This document shows, piece by piece, positions 1 through 8,802 of a stretch of DNA of 45,943 nt (the stretch's first letter is position 1; each line of letters begins with the position of its first letter). The notes beneath the pieces were generated by a model that saw nothing but the letters and a program-made list of their open reading frames with translations, ran no database searches and was not told the DNA's origin. Source of the DNA: Planctomycetota bacterium. GTDB taxonomy: Bacteria > Planctomycetota > Phycisphaerae > Sedimentisphaerales > Anaerohalosphaeraceae. The stretch lies in contig VRUI01000037.1 of the NCBI GenBank assembly GCA_019456225.1, forward strand, positions 1 through 45,943, in the 5' to 3' direction. The position numbers and the translations under genes are program-made.

Positions 1-1
1 A

Positions 2-77
2 AACTTATCTCATGAAAGACAGCATAATGTCCACTAAATTTTATTTAATTTTAACCAACTTTATTGGATGAGAACCA
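2..77 (+). repeat. Terminal 76-bp repeat, left copy (end of an off-window element)
   Basis: These 76 bases are the exact reverse complement of 45868-45943. After base 77 the two copies diverge at once, one into the 3' flank of a transposase gene and the other into a cell-wall-hydrolase-like gene. The simplest reading is that both contig ends run into the same end of one multicopy mobile element whose body lies outside the window. Read from the junction into the element it begins TGGTTCTCATCCAATAAAG, which looks like an insertion-sequence end. The family cannot be named from this alone. Confidence 0.8.
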
Positions 78-139
78 CTTTTTATCTTGAAGTGTTGGTG
101 GACCTTCTCCGTATAATATTGTAAAACAGGACTACAAAA

Positions 140-1336
140 CTACGCAGTTTTTTTCAGTCTGTAGCCGGTAATTCGTGTTTGGCGAAAGAAGTGCTGTTCA
201 ATATTACATGGAACTGTTTTGGCATTACGTTCTGGCTTGTTTGGCTTATTGTTGAAATACACATCATCAGGTCGAAGCCCATCTAAGGTCATGTGCGGCC
301 GCCAGTTGTTGTACCATATTTCAAATTCCTTACACAGGTCAGTTAGATGATCGATGCCTTTAATGAAAGCAACTCGTTTGAGCCACTCATATTTAAGGGT
401 TTTATTTACCCGTTCTGTTACAGCGATCGAACCATGTTTTCCTATAGCCCCAAGTCGTGGTTTGATTTTATATTTGTCAAGCAACTCTGCAAACACCTCG
501 CCGGTAAAAACGTGAGCCTGATCTGAAATGATATGCTTAGGTGGCCCATACTTTTCAATGGCACTTTCCAGGGCATTGTTGATCCATCCGGCATTGGGGC
601 CTTCCAGCGGAGTCGTAGCCATGACTTTACGTGAGAAGTGATCGATGATAACACATATATGGATAGGCCAAAGCCCCCAGCAATTAACCATTGTGGTGTC
701 AATAGACCAAACGTGGTTGGGATACCAGGCAGGGATGGAACGAGGGACCTGACCTTCTGTTTTCTTCTGCTTAGGTGTCGATTTAGGACTCTTTCGAGGT
801 TTGGGTTCCTTAAGAATATTCCGTACTGTAGAAGCGGCCAGAAAGATATTTAACAACGCCAGTTGGTTGGCAACCCGAACCCGTCCCCAGCTGACATTAG
901 CTCTTGTTATTTCCCAGACAAGAGAGGCTATTTCCGTCGGTGTTTTGTTTACAGGAATCCTTGAGTTGTTTTGATCTTGTATCTTATGCAGCCATCGGTA
1001 AAGAGTTGATATGGCAATACCCAGATGCTCTGTTATCCTACATTTCGGTATCTGAAAAGTTTCCATGTGACAGATAATGAAAAGTCTTTCTCGAATGGTG
1101 TATCGAGGATTTTTTTGTTTCTTTCTGGTTCCTTTTTGAAGGATAGTTATCTGCATTTGCTGTTGATAGTTCTTGTCGCGAAGAAAGATGATTTCTTTGT
1201 CTTTCTCGTCAATATCCATTTTGGAAAGTCGCTTCAAGCTTCTTTTGCGAGCTCTTCCAGAGAATCGGCAAGCAATAATAGCTGCTTTGACGATAAGAGC
1301 AACAGCAGCATTAATGGTGTCGATATTATTTGTCAT
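140..1336 (-). CDS. IS transposase with rve/DDE integrase core
   Basis: A 398-residue transposase. The N-terminal part (about residues 75-120) is basic and contains a helix-turn-helix-like stretch around ITEHLGIAISTLYRWLHK. The catalytic core follows, with D213 in VWSIDTT, D272 in IISDQAHVF and E308 in AVTERVNKTLKYEW. This gives the D,D(35)E spacing of retroviral-integrase-type transposases (IS3/IS481-like). The C-terminal WRPHMTLDGLRPDDVYF is typical of the same group. The reading frame is intact. I could not find terminal inverted repeats or a target duplication around it, so element boundaries are not given. It lies directly beside the terminal repeat at 2-77 but need not belong to that element. 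Confidence 0.85.
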   Translation of the reverse strand: MTNNIDTINAAVALIVKAAIIACRFSGRARKRSLKRLSKMDIDEKDKEIIFLRDKNYQQQMQITILQKGTRKKQKNPRYTIRERLFIICHMETFQIPKCRITEHLGIAISTLYRWLHKIQDQNNSRIPVNKTPTEIASLVWEITRANVSWGRVRVANQLALLNIFLAASTVRNILKEPKPRKSPKSTPKQKKTEGQVPRSIPAWYPNHVWSIDTTMVNCWGLWPIHICVIIDHFSRKVMATTPLEGPNAGWINNALESAIEKYGPPKHIISDQAHVFTGEVFAELLDKYKIKPRLGAIGKHGSIAVTERVNKTLKYEWLKRVAFIKGIDHLTDLCKEFEIWYNNWRPHMTLDGLRPDDVYFNNKPNKPERNAKTVPCNIEQHFFRQTRITGYRLKKTA

Positions 1337-1800
1337 GATCAGTGCCTGGAGCTAAATAGAATGTTGGAACTTGCCAATTATCCATGGTATTATAGCATTC
1401 TAAATCGGAAAATGCCAAATGTAGCTCTAAATTGTAAATCCTTATTTTTCAGTGAGATACGAGTGTTTTTGGGGTGTCCCATTGATGCTTGACAACTACA
1501 ACCATTGTCGGCGAAAGGTCAACCGGAAATGAGAAGTTCTGTTTTTTTAGTGAAATTTGCGGGGGGAGATAAGCGTCTGTATAATTGGACGAAATGCTTT
1601 AGTAAAGAGAAATAATCTACTTAATTGCAGAGGCGTTTTAGCCGATACTATGAAATAGGAAAGTCCGATTACTGCACTGATAGTCCGTTTTTTTTGTTGA
1701 AATCTGGAACAATAAGGATTGCATTTTCGTGAATTTCGGTTAGTATGGCCTTTAAGGGAAATAAACCGCATTTTATCGGCCTTGCACGGATAACTTGAAC
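1337..1800. other. Intergenic, AT-rich, no gene recognised
   Basis: This stretch lies between the transposase start and the HEAT-repeat gene. It should hold the right end of the insertion sequence and the promoter of the downstream gene, but no convincing inverted repeat or -35/-10 pair stands out. Short open frames here have no recognisable features. Confidence 0.4.
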
Positions 1801-3933
1801 ATGAATCTCGACAGGATTAGTCTAATAATTTTTCTTACGGTAATAATTGCCGCCGGGACTGTTTGCGCTGCCGATGCTTCTGTTACCGCTGCTGATGCGG
1901 CTGCCAAGACCAAGGCCGATGCCGAAGCTGCCGACAAACTTCGATTTGTAAAAACGACGCTGCTGAATGGGCCGACCGTTCAGGATCGTCTTGATGCGGC
2001 AGTGGCACTGCTTTACGGCAAAGATAAGGCGGCAAGGCAGATCCTTTTGGAGACGCTTGCGATCAAGGACAATTCTCCGGCTCGTCAGGCGATCTGCAAT
2101 ACAATAATCAACAGCCGTCAGGCGATACCTGACAAGGCCGACTTCCGCAAGCCGCTGCTGGTGATCCTTGCCGAGTCTAACGGTCTGGATGCAAAGCTGG
2201 CTGCACAGGCAACGCTTATCTTTGAGTTTAGCGAGATCGAAGATGATCTTACGAAAATGGCAGCGGCGTCTGAAAATGTTCGTGATGTTCGTCTCAATGC
2301 ATTGTACGCTTTGCAGCAGCGACCGGTAGAAAAACAGGCAATCGCTACTATCGCTTCGCTTATCTCGGACCCGGACAAGCAGGTTGCCCAGGCAGCCCGT
2401 CAGGCACTGCCTTACTGGATCCCCGCCGGGATGAGCAGACCGGAAATTCTTCGGTACCTGAAACGATTGAGCCGCAGCGAGATTAGCCGCAAATGGATCG
2501 ACTTTCAGGAAAAAGAAGTTCGGCGACTTGAGAATGAACGGAAAAAATGGGAGGAGTTGTATATATCAAGCCTGAGCCGGGAATATGACAACGCCGACGA
2601 TACCGCCAAGGGCAAGATCCTCCTTGGACGTCTTGGAAGCGATCTTTCGCCGGTAAGGATCTGGGCGCTAGAGAAGGTTGGTACTTTGTCGCCTTCTGTA
2701 GCTAAGGTTCTTCCTCCGCAGTTCAATACTCAGCTTTTGGGTTTGATTTCTGATTCTGATAGGGACGTACGGCTGATCACTGCCCGGATGTTTTCACAAA
2801 TGGGTGACCGTAATCCCGCAGAAAAGCTTCTGGCGCAGTTTAAAGTGGAAGATTATGACGATATTAAACTGGAGCTTTTTAAGACTCTTGGCGAGGCGTG
2901 CTATTACGCGTTTCTGGGCGATGTGATCAAGCTGTCCGAGGATATACGGTCGGCTACGCTTATTATCGCAGAGCAATATCTGGGTGAAAACGATCCCGAT
3001 AAGGCCGCCGTCGCCGCCGAGGTTATCCGCAAGATGCTCGAGCCTAACGGCCTTGAACCGATACTGGTGACAAAATATCTCAAGCTTGTTTCGGCCCGGT
3101 TTGCCAGGGCTCAGAGTGAAGCCCCTGAACTGGCTGGAGAGATTCTTAGCGTTATGGCGAGCCTTTGCGGACAGACGGCGCACAGGGATATAACCTCCAG
3201 GCTCTATGGGACATATTTCCTGAACGGGCTTAAAAACAAGGACAATGAGGCAGTACGACGAACGTCGGTTACCGGGTTGATCAATATTGATAAAACTACG
3301 GCTTTCGAGAAATTCAAGGCTAACTCGATGATCGACGATCCCAGCGAGAATATACGTACAGCTATGATGAAACTTGCCGGAGAGACCGGAAAATCAGAGG
3401 ATATTACCTGGCTTATCGGCAGGCTGAAGGCAAATGGGGAGTCTGCAATCGCGTGGGAGGCCATCAAAGATATTTTGCAGCGTCAAAAATCCGCTGAGAT
3501 ATTCAAATGGACCACTAAGCTTGCCGCTAGCGGGCTGTCGCAGGAGCGAAAAATGGTTCTGCTTATTATGGCTGACAAGAAAGCCGAGCTGGAGAAAAAT
3601 ACCAAGGTTATCAATGCAGTCAGGACGAAGCTTCGACCTATGCAACTGGACGTTCATCTAAAGGCGGCTGCGTTTGACAAGGCCAGTCAGATCATTGCCG
3701 ACCGGCTTAAAGAGGGGGATATGTCCGGCGAGAATCCGCTTGCCAAGGTGATCGAGACGTTTATGTCGAGTGCTACGCTGGAGCTAAAGACTGCTTTTGT
3801 TAAAACACTGACAGCTGTTAGCTCAAAAGAGGTCTATATGACTGGACGCCCATCGTGGCAGCAGCTTATGGCGAAGTGGAAACAAATGCTGAAACCAACA
3901 CCTACGTCTGTGACAGTGCCGAAGCCCAGGTAA
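1801..3933 (+). CDS. Secreted HEAT-repeat protein
   Basis: A 710-residue exported protein. It begins with a signal peptide (MNLDRISLIIFLTVIIAAG, cleavage probably after VCA), then an Ala/Asp-rich linker, then helical repeats for most of its length. The repeat units, for example DRLDAAVALLYG, DVRLNALYALQQR, DRDVRLITARMFSQ and ENIRTAMMKLAGE, have the D-V-R pattern of HEAT/PBS-lyase repeats, which serve as protein-binding scaffolds. A basic coiled-coil-like stretch (EVRRLENERKKWEEL) interrupts them near residue 245. An in-frame TTG lies two codons upstream, but ATG at 1801 gives a normal signal peptide and was chosen. No enzymatic motif is visible. The partner is unknown. Confidence 0.75.
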   Translation: MNLDRISLIIFLTVIIAAGTVCAADASVTAADAAAKTKADAEAADKLRFVKTTLLNGPTVQDRLDAAVALLYGKDKAARQILLETLAIKDNSPARQAICNTIINSRQAIPDKADFRKPLLVILAESNGLDAKLAAQATLIFEFSEIEDDLTKMAAASENVRDVRLNALYALQQRPVEKQAIATIASLISDPDKQVAQAARQALPYWIPAGMSRPEILRYLKRLSRSEISRKWIDFQEKEVRRLENERKKWEELYISSLSREYDNADDTAKGKILLGRLGSDLSPVRIWALEKVGTLSPSVAKVLPPQFNTQLLGLISDSDRDVRLITARMFSQMGDRNPAEKLLAQFKVEDYDDIKLELFKTLGEACYYAFLGDVIKLSEDIRSATLIIAEQYLGENDPDKAAVAAEVIRKMLEPNGLEPILVTKYLKLVSARFARAQSEAPELAGEILSVMASLCGQTAHRDITSRLYGTYFLNGLKNKDNEAVRRTSVTGLINIDKTTAFEKFKANSMIDDPSENIRTAMMKLAGETGKSEDITWLIGRLKANGESAIAWEAIKDILQRQKSAEIFKWTTKLAASGLSQERKMVLLIMADKKAELEKNTKVINAVRTKLRPMQLDVHLKAAAFDKASQIIADRLKEGDMSGENPLAKVIETFMSSATLELKTAFVKTLTAVSSKEVYMTGRPSWQQLMAKWKQMLKPTPTSVTVPKPR

Positions 3934-4286
3934 AACCCGCTAAATTCTCATAGCTTAATCCGCGAAAAATGATACCATTATGACACCCTTTTGACACTGA
4001 TTTTCTGCTGCGTTTTTGAATGTCTGTAATGTCTCCTAAAATCACTCTTTTAGCGTGTTAGCGAGCGTTTTCCCGCTAAATACAATAACATAGAGCCAAG
4101 TATCTACTTCATCGGTTTTTTTGGCTGTTTTTTTGTGGGCTAGGATTTGGCTAGCATTGGCTATTCATTTTTTTGCAGTAATTTCATTTTTTTTGATACT
4201 AATATGCCTTTTTAACGTCTTAAAAATAGTTGATGGTCTTGCCGTATTTTGAATTATTAAGGGAATAACTGTACAGGAGATATTAC
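3934..4286. other. Intergenic with a small hairpin, no gene
   Basis: An AT-rich gap between two plus-strand genes. It contains a perfect 6-bp inverted repeat, TTAGCG at 4058-4063 and CGCTAA at 4074-4079, with a 10-base loop but no following T-run, so it is not a clear terminator. An AGGAGA ribosome-binding site lies about 8 bases before the ATG at 4287. Confidence 0.4.
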
Positions 4287-5362
4287 ATGAAGATCAGGAC
4301 GGTATTATTTATTTTGATAATTACAGGTGTTTTGTGCGGGATGAGTTTTGCCGGTATTCGGGGGCCGTGTAAGTATTCTGGTGTGGTTGTTTTTGACCGT
4401 TGGGGCGGTTGCACTTTGTACAGCGGTATCTATGTTATGTATGTGTCCGAGAGCGCATATTTGAACTTAAGGCCGGCGAAAAGAAACGCATCAAGATCAC
4501 GTTCGGTCTGGGTGAAGGCGAGTATGAATTTCTTTGCGGTTATGGCGGGGCGGTTCATGGAGGAAAAGTCTTAGCCAGTAAGCTTGTGGGGTTTGATGTT
4601 GACGCAAAGGGGCTGGCAAAGAATGTTCGTTTGATAAACCCTGAGTTGCTGGTGAAAATGCGATTTCATGGGGCCGCTCCTTTGGGAAGGATAGTTAAGT
4701 TGTATGACGAATCGGCTTTGCCGCGGTTTTATGAAATTCTTAAGGATGAGAGTCGTTCAGGACGTGAATTAGATATGGGGGTTATTTATATTGGCCTTAT
4801 CAGCAAAAGGGGGAATAAGGAGTCGGTTAAAGAACTGCTGGACTATTACAAAAGGAGTGTGGATTGGGATAAATGCCGTGATGACGAGCATGACTTAGAC
4901 AGTCATGTCTTTTCGAAATTTGATGCCCTGGGCTGGCTGGGGTTTATTGGCGGCGAAGATGTAGAAGAAGTGCTCAAAGATGCTATGACAGTTGACGGGG
5001 CAAAGGAATTGGCTAAAGAGTGGCTTGTTGATATTCCACAGACGACTTTTTCGGTGTTGGATAATTTGCGCGGTCATGCGGCATGCGGACTTGCATTTAG
5101 TGACAATAAAGAAATGCTTAAGCTTATTAAAGATGAATACGCAAAAGAACGGAAAGTCTGTCTTGATGCAGGCATAACATCAGATGGATACATTAATCAA
5201 TTAACCGAAGCTATGACGAGGATAGATATTGTCAAGGATATTGGCCTTGAGGGGCACCGGAAACTTCATGACGGCAAGGGTTCGTATTCGAATCTTTACC
5301 AGCAATATATTCGTAAGTATTTGCTGTTTAAGGCCGGACCGCCGGTTAAAAAGCAGTTCTGA
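4287..5362 (+). pseudogene. Secreted protein of unknown function, broken by a -1 frameshift
   Basis: The gene opens well, with AGGAGA then ATG and a signal peptide ending MSFAG. It reads GPCKYSGVVVFDRWGGCTLYSG until about 4451. The frame then drifts into a spurious 95-residue end, while a 300-residue continuation lies in the -1 frame: RIFELKAGEKKR onward, ending GPPVKKQF. Restoring one base at 4452/4453 (GAG-AG-CGC to GAG-AAG-CGC) gives a continuous YVSEKRIFELKAGEKKR, so a single A appears lost. The C-terminal part is helical and repeat-like (RFYEILKDESRSG, ESVKELLDYYK, MLKLIKDEYAKER), perhaps HEAT-like. It could be a true pseudogene or a sequencing error. Function not recognised. Confidence 0.7.
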
Positions 5363-5382
5363 AAATATTCTGGTGTTTTTTT

Positions 5383-5403
5383 GGGCACCCATAAGTGGTG
5401 CCC
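5383..5403. repeat. GGGCACC/GGTGCCC hairpin between convergent genes
   Basis: A perfect 7-bp stem (5383-5389 with 5397-5403) with a 7-base loop, lying between the stop codons of two convergent genes. The T-run is on the wrong (5') side for a plus-strand terminator, and on the minus strand the stem is followed by A's. It may be a dispersed palindrome rather than an intrinsic terminator. Confidence 0.45.
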
Positions 5404-5428
5404 CTACGGTTTTATCCTGCGTTTCGGA

Positions 5429-6739
5429 TTATTTGTTTATTTTGAAATTTGATGGTTTTTGTTTTTTGTTGATAACCTGGACATGCAGTGGGGTTCCCAG
5501 TTCTTTGCTTGCGGCGATCTTCCATACTATTTTTTTGCCGGGTGTTACTTCGAAGATTGGAAATAGGCCGTTGTAGGCGGTGCATATTGTGTTGCCGTTT
5601 TTTAGCCTTTGCATTCCTGACGCGTATTTTAGTTTCAGCTCGGGGAGATCTTCGGGGGTTAGCGACCATACGACTTTGCCTTTGGGATCCAGTTCGACAA
5701 AGCAGCTTCCGTATGAGGTGCTGACGAGGATGTTTCCGTTGTCGAGGAAGGCGACTGCGTGGGAGAAGCGGTGCTTGATTTTCTTTGGGAGTTTCCGCAA
5801 ATCAACGGTGCTCTTTGTAGTGCCGTCTGGGTTGAGGACGATCAGCCGCATTTCGCCGGAAGAGATGATCGCGTATTCGCCTTTTTTGTTCTTGCGGGCG
5901 CCTCGCATTTGCAGGTGTTTGTTGGCAAGCTTGATTTCGGTTACGGGTATCTCTCTGGTTACAATGCCGGTCTTGCCCAGTTCGATCAGTCTTGGCGGGG
6001 CGCTTTCTGCGACGAGTATGCCGCTTTTGGGCAGCGGCTGACAGGAGTGGAGTTCTCTTTTTTTGCCCTCGGTGACGGTGTACCGCATCAGGACCTTGCC
6101 GTCTTTGTCGAACCTGGTCAGGCCGATTTGTTCGGTTGCGATGACATCACCGTTTTCGAGCATCCAGGCGTCCTGGCAGGATTTGCGTGTTTTGAAGGTT
6201 TTTGTTACCTTGCCGTTTTCTACGATCACAGCGCCTCGCTTTCCGGCGGCGATTAGCATTTTTGGCGGGATGGGTTTGCCGTCTATTTCCATTATGTTGT
6301 CCATCGATGCCCCGTAGCCTGCGTTGAATTCGTAAACGCCGTCGGATTTCAGTTTAATGAAACCCCTGGTAACGGCGGTTCCACCTTTGGGGTATGGGGT
6401 GGGTGTTGTTCCGCCGAATGAGGTGAGTTTTTTTGTTTCTGCCGGGGTCATTTTGTCGTAGTCGGCAGTGGGGGAGTATGCGCCTGGATAGATTGAAACT
6501 ACGGGGTCTATAAATTGTTTTCCCCAGCGCGAGCTTCCGCCGCTTACCTGGCCTATGCCGACCATGTTGGATTGACCGGCGAGGATGTATACCTTGACGG
6601 GTTTGTTTTTGGCAGGGGGTGTGTTGTCTGGGTCCGGCAGTTGTGCGGGGATTTTCTTTGCCGCTGCCGATTGAACGATAAGCATTAAAGCCAGAACGGT
6701 CAGGCTTACTAGTGTTTTAATTCGAGTTTTTGTAGTCAT
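5429..6739 (-). CDS. Chimeric secreted protein: sialate-esterase N-terminal fragment + beta-propeller
   Basis: A 436-residue protein with a signal peptide ending QSAAA. Residues 48-75 carry the GQSNM block of sialate O-acetylesterase (SASA/SGNH) proteins, with a would-be nucleophile S57. Residues 110-155 look like the PA14-like insert of those proteins (KGGTAVTRGFIKLKSDGVYEF). The rest of the esterase, including any Asp-x-x-His block, is missing. From about residue 160 the chain changes to blade-like repeats (CQDAWMLENGDVIATE, RFSHAVAFLDNGNILVSTSYGSCFVELDPKGKVVWSL, QRLKNGNTICTAYNGLFPIFEVTPGKKIVWKI), as in PQQ/arylsulfotransferase-like propellers. The propeller is probably the functional part. 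The gene lies 27 bases downstream of a fucosidase on the same strand, suggesting a glycan-utilisation pair. Confidence 0.7.
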   Translation of the reverse strand: MTTKTRIKTLVSLTVLALMLIVQSAAAKKIPAQLPDPDNTPPAKNKPVKVYILAGQSNMVGIGQVSGGSSRWGKQFIDPVVSIYPGAYSPTADYDKMTPAETKKLTSFGGTTPTPYPKGGTAVTRGFIKLKSDGVYEFNAGYGASMDNIMEIDGKPIPPKMLIAAGKRGAVIVENGKVTKTFKTRKSCQDAWMLENGDVIATEQIGLTRFDKDGKVLMRYTVTEGKKRELHSCQPLPKSGILVAESAPPRLIELGKTGIVTREIPVTEIKLANKHLQMRGARKNKKGEYAIISSGEMRLIVLNPDGTTKSTVDLRKLPKKIKHRFSHAVAFLDNGNILVSTSYGSCFVELDPKGKVVWSLTPEDLPELKLKYASGMQRLKNGNTICTAYNGLFPIFEVTPGKKIVWKIAASKELGTPLHVQVINKKQKPSNFKINK

Positions 6740-6766
6740 GATCTTTTCCTATGTATTGATTTTCAA

Positions 6767-7891
6767 TTATTTTTTTTCTTTTAGCAGTTTTCCGATTTCT
6801 GCCAATGTCTTAATACTTGGTTCTCCAAAATTACCATTTTTGTCAGGAGCAACATTAAGCAGGAAATTTGAATTTCTACTGTGCGCTTTAGCCATGTTAC
6901 CCATCACGCCCTTTGCATTTCCAGCGTGAGACCCTTTCTTCCAGAACCATCCTGGCCCCAGTTTCCAGCAAGTTTCGCCCGGTGCCTCGTTGGTTTCCGG
7001 AAAGTGTCTCAATTCCTTTATACCAATATCCAAAAAAGGCTTTCCTTTTTTGCCCCAGCTCCACCAGTTCGAGCTGGTAAGAACTTGACGGGTAGTATTA
7101 AAGAAGGCCTTTGCTTCATCGGCGGGCATTACCTTGTCGTCGAGAGCGTCGTTCCAGATGTAGAAGACGTCCGGGTACTTTTCGATAAGTTCGGCGATTT
7201 GTTTCTTCTGAAATTCGTTCTGCTCTTTCAGGGTATGCGTAGCAGGGTCGCATTCAGGCGGAAGGACCTTATGTTTATTGGGATCACCAAAGCCCGGGTG
7301 ACGCCAGCAATAGTAAAGGCCGACTTTTAAACCGCGGCTTTTGAATGATTTGATGAACTGCGCGACGATGTCCTTCTTATACGGACAGTCAGGGTGCATG
7401 ACGTCATACGTGGTATATTTGCTGTCCCACAAGCAAAAGCCAGAAACATGTTTCGCTGTCAGAACTGCATACTTCATACCTGCGGATACCGCAGCGTCTG
7501 CCCATGCGTCGGTGTCGATCGTTCCGCCCGGATTAAAGGTAGAAGGATCATGATACCCCTTGACCCATTCGTCACCGGTATATGTTGCCATATTATAATG
7601 CATGAACAAACCGAATTCCAGTTTGCGGAAGTCTTGCTGTAACTCCTTGACCGTTTTCTTCTTGACGGGCGTCTCCTTGTCCTGTGTTACAGCCGTCCCG
7701 CCGCTGGCCGGGGCAGAGAGGATGCTGTCGGCGACTTTCCCTGAAAGATTGCCGGTGTCATGTACGTTGTTGGTCTTTGGGCGACCCAGCCGGATTACCT
7801 CGGCGTGGAGGTCGTCGATGGCAATGCCGTTTTCCGCCATGATCTTCGCCGCCAGTATACAGCAGATGACTAATAGAATCTTTCTGTTCAT
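6767..7891 (-). CDS. Secreted alpha-L-fucosidase, GH29
   Basis: A 374-residue glycoside hydrolase that would release L-fucose from glycans outside the cytoplasm. A signal peptide spans residues 1-19 (cleavage near KIMA). A 60-residue linker of unusual composition precedes the catalytic domain. GH29 hallmarks are FGLFMHYNMATYTG near 94, MKYAVLTAKHVSGFCLWDS near 139-157, GLKVGLYYCWRHP near 187, and YIWNDALDD with D248 at the position of the GH29 nucleophile. The C-terminal block SRNSNFLLNVAPDKNG is also typical. There is no carbohydrate-binding module. At 374 residues it is shorter than many GH29 enzymes. It is the upstream gene of the pair with the propeller protein. Confidence 0.88.
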   Translation of the reverse strand: MNRKILLVICCILAAKIMAENGIAIDDLHAEVIRLGRPKTNNVHDTGNLSGKVADSILSAPASGGTAVTQDKETPVKKKTVKELQQDFRKLEFGLFMHYNMATYTGDEWVKGYHDPSTFNPGGTIDTDAWADAAVSAGMKYAVLTAKHVSGFCLWDSKYTTYDVMHPDCPYKKDIVAQFIKSFKSRGLKVGLYYCWRHPGFGDPNKHKVLPPECDPATHTLKEQNEFQKKQIAELIEKYPDVFYIWNDALDDKVMPADEAKAFFNTTRQVLTSSNWWSWGKKGKPFLDIGIKELRHFPETNEAPGETCWKLGPGWFWKKGSHAGNAKGVMGNMAKAHSRNSNFLLNVAPDKNGNFGEPSIKTLAEIGKLLKEKK

Positions 7892-8314
7892 TGTTCAGCT
7901 ACCTTAAATTAAGTTTTGTTTTTAAATTATTACTTCGATTTCGTTTGCAGTTTGACTTCCGCGGCCAAGGGCGTCACAAACTTATATGTAGGTTTCGGTA
8001 TTTTCAGTGCCTGGATAAAGTTGTGGATTACAACAAATATTAACGTCCTATAAATTAGAATTATTGCATAGATTTGATGGAAAAAGTGTTTTATCAGGCT
8101 TATTTTTTAAAGGTTTTGGCTTTCAGGGGTGTAAATATACGGTTTTGGGGATGGGTTTATGCGTTTTTTTTGGATTTTTCGTTTTTTTTCGTTTTTTTGC
8201 AACATTTTTATCACAAATCCGTCTATAATAATGACGGAAGTAGTTTAGCTCTAGTTGCTCAATAGTAAATCTTAAAATGGGCCTATATTATGGTCAGGAC
8301 AAGGAGGTTGCAAA
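7892..8314. other. Divergent intergenic region, no gene recognised
   Basis: This spacer separates the minus-strand fucosidase from the plus-strand zinc-ribbon gene and must hold promoters for both. A TATAAT-like box occurs at 8224-8229 but its -35 partner is not convincing. A 63-residue open frame from 8074 is T-rich, lacks a good ribosome-binding site and is not called. Confidence 0.35.
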
Positions 8315-8542
8315 ATGATACGGTTTAGCTGTTCAAAATGCAATCACGAGTATCGCGTACCAGACGAATATGCAGGTAAAAGGGCACGTTGCAAGAAATG
8401 TAAGAATGTCAACGTTATTCCGGAACTACAGGCTGCTTTTGATTTTTCTGATGATTTCGATAGTGGAGCGGAATTCCATGATGTATTTCAGGAATTGCTC
8501 AAGTGGGAAAAACAAGCTCCGACTGCTGAAGTAGAGGAATAA
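8315..8542 (+). CDS. MJ0042-type zinc-ribbon miniprotein
   Basis: A 75-residue protein preceded by a strong AAGGAGG site. The first 38 residues form one zinc ribbon: CSKCNHEYRVPDEYAGKR followed by CKKC, that is two CxxC pairs as in the MJ0042/zinc-finger domains common in planctomycetes. The second half is acidic (FDFSDDFDSGAEFHD) and has no motif. There is no membrane segment. Such domains usually sit at the start of longer proteins. Here the domain stands alone, so it may act as a small adaptor. Function unknown. Confidence 0.7.
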   Translation: MIRFSCSKCNHEYRVPDEYAGKRARCKKCKNVNVIPELQAAFDFSDDFDSGAEFHDVFQELLKWEKQAPTAEVEE

Positions 8543-8802
8543 TTTTATTTATGATTGATTATTGAAGGATTAGGCCGGTTTTGTGCGCCGATACCTTTGT
8601 TTTTTGTGCACCAGCAGCAAATCAACTCTAATTCCAATTCATATCCCGGTTTTTCTTGTAAAATTGCTTATCTTGTGTATACTTTATATTGTTGGATTTT
8701 GTTTATTCTGGAGCCTTTGCTCCAGTTTGAATGAATTTATGGTTTGTAATGCAGGCCTGCCTCTTAGCGTCTGACATTATTGGGTATATTTGGATTGGGA
8801 TT

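Noticed and set aside
8074-8265. 63-residue frame before the zinc-ribbon gene
   Set aside because: Poly-T-rich, hydrophobic by composition, with no ribosome-binding site. It probably reflects intergenic AT-rich DNA.
8583-8774. 63-residue hydrophobic frame before the pseudopilin
   Set aside because: It needs a GTG start, lacks a ribosome-binding site and overlaps the upstream part of the pseudopilin frame.
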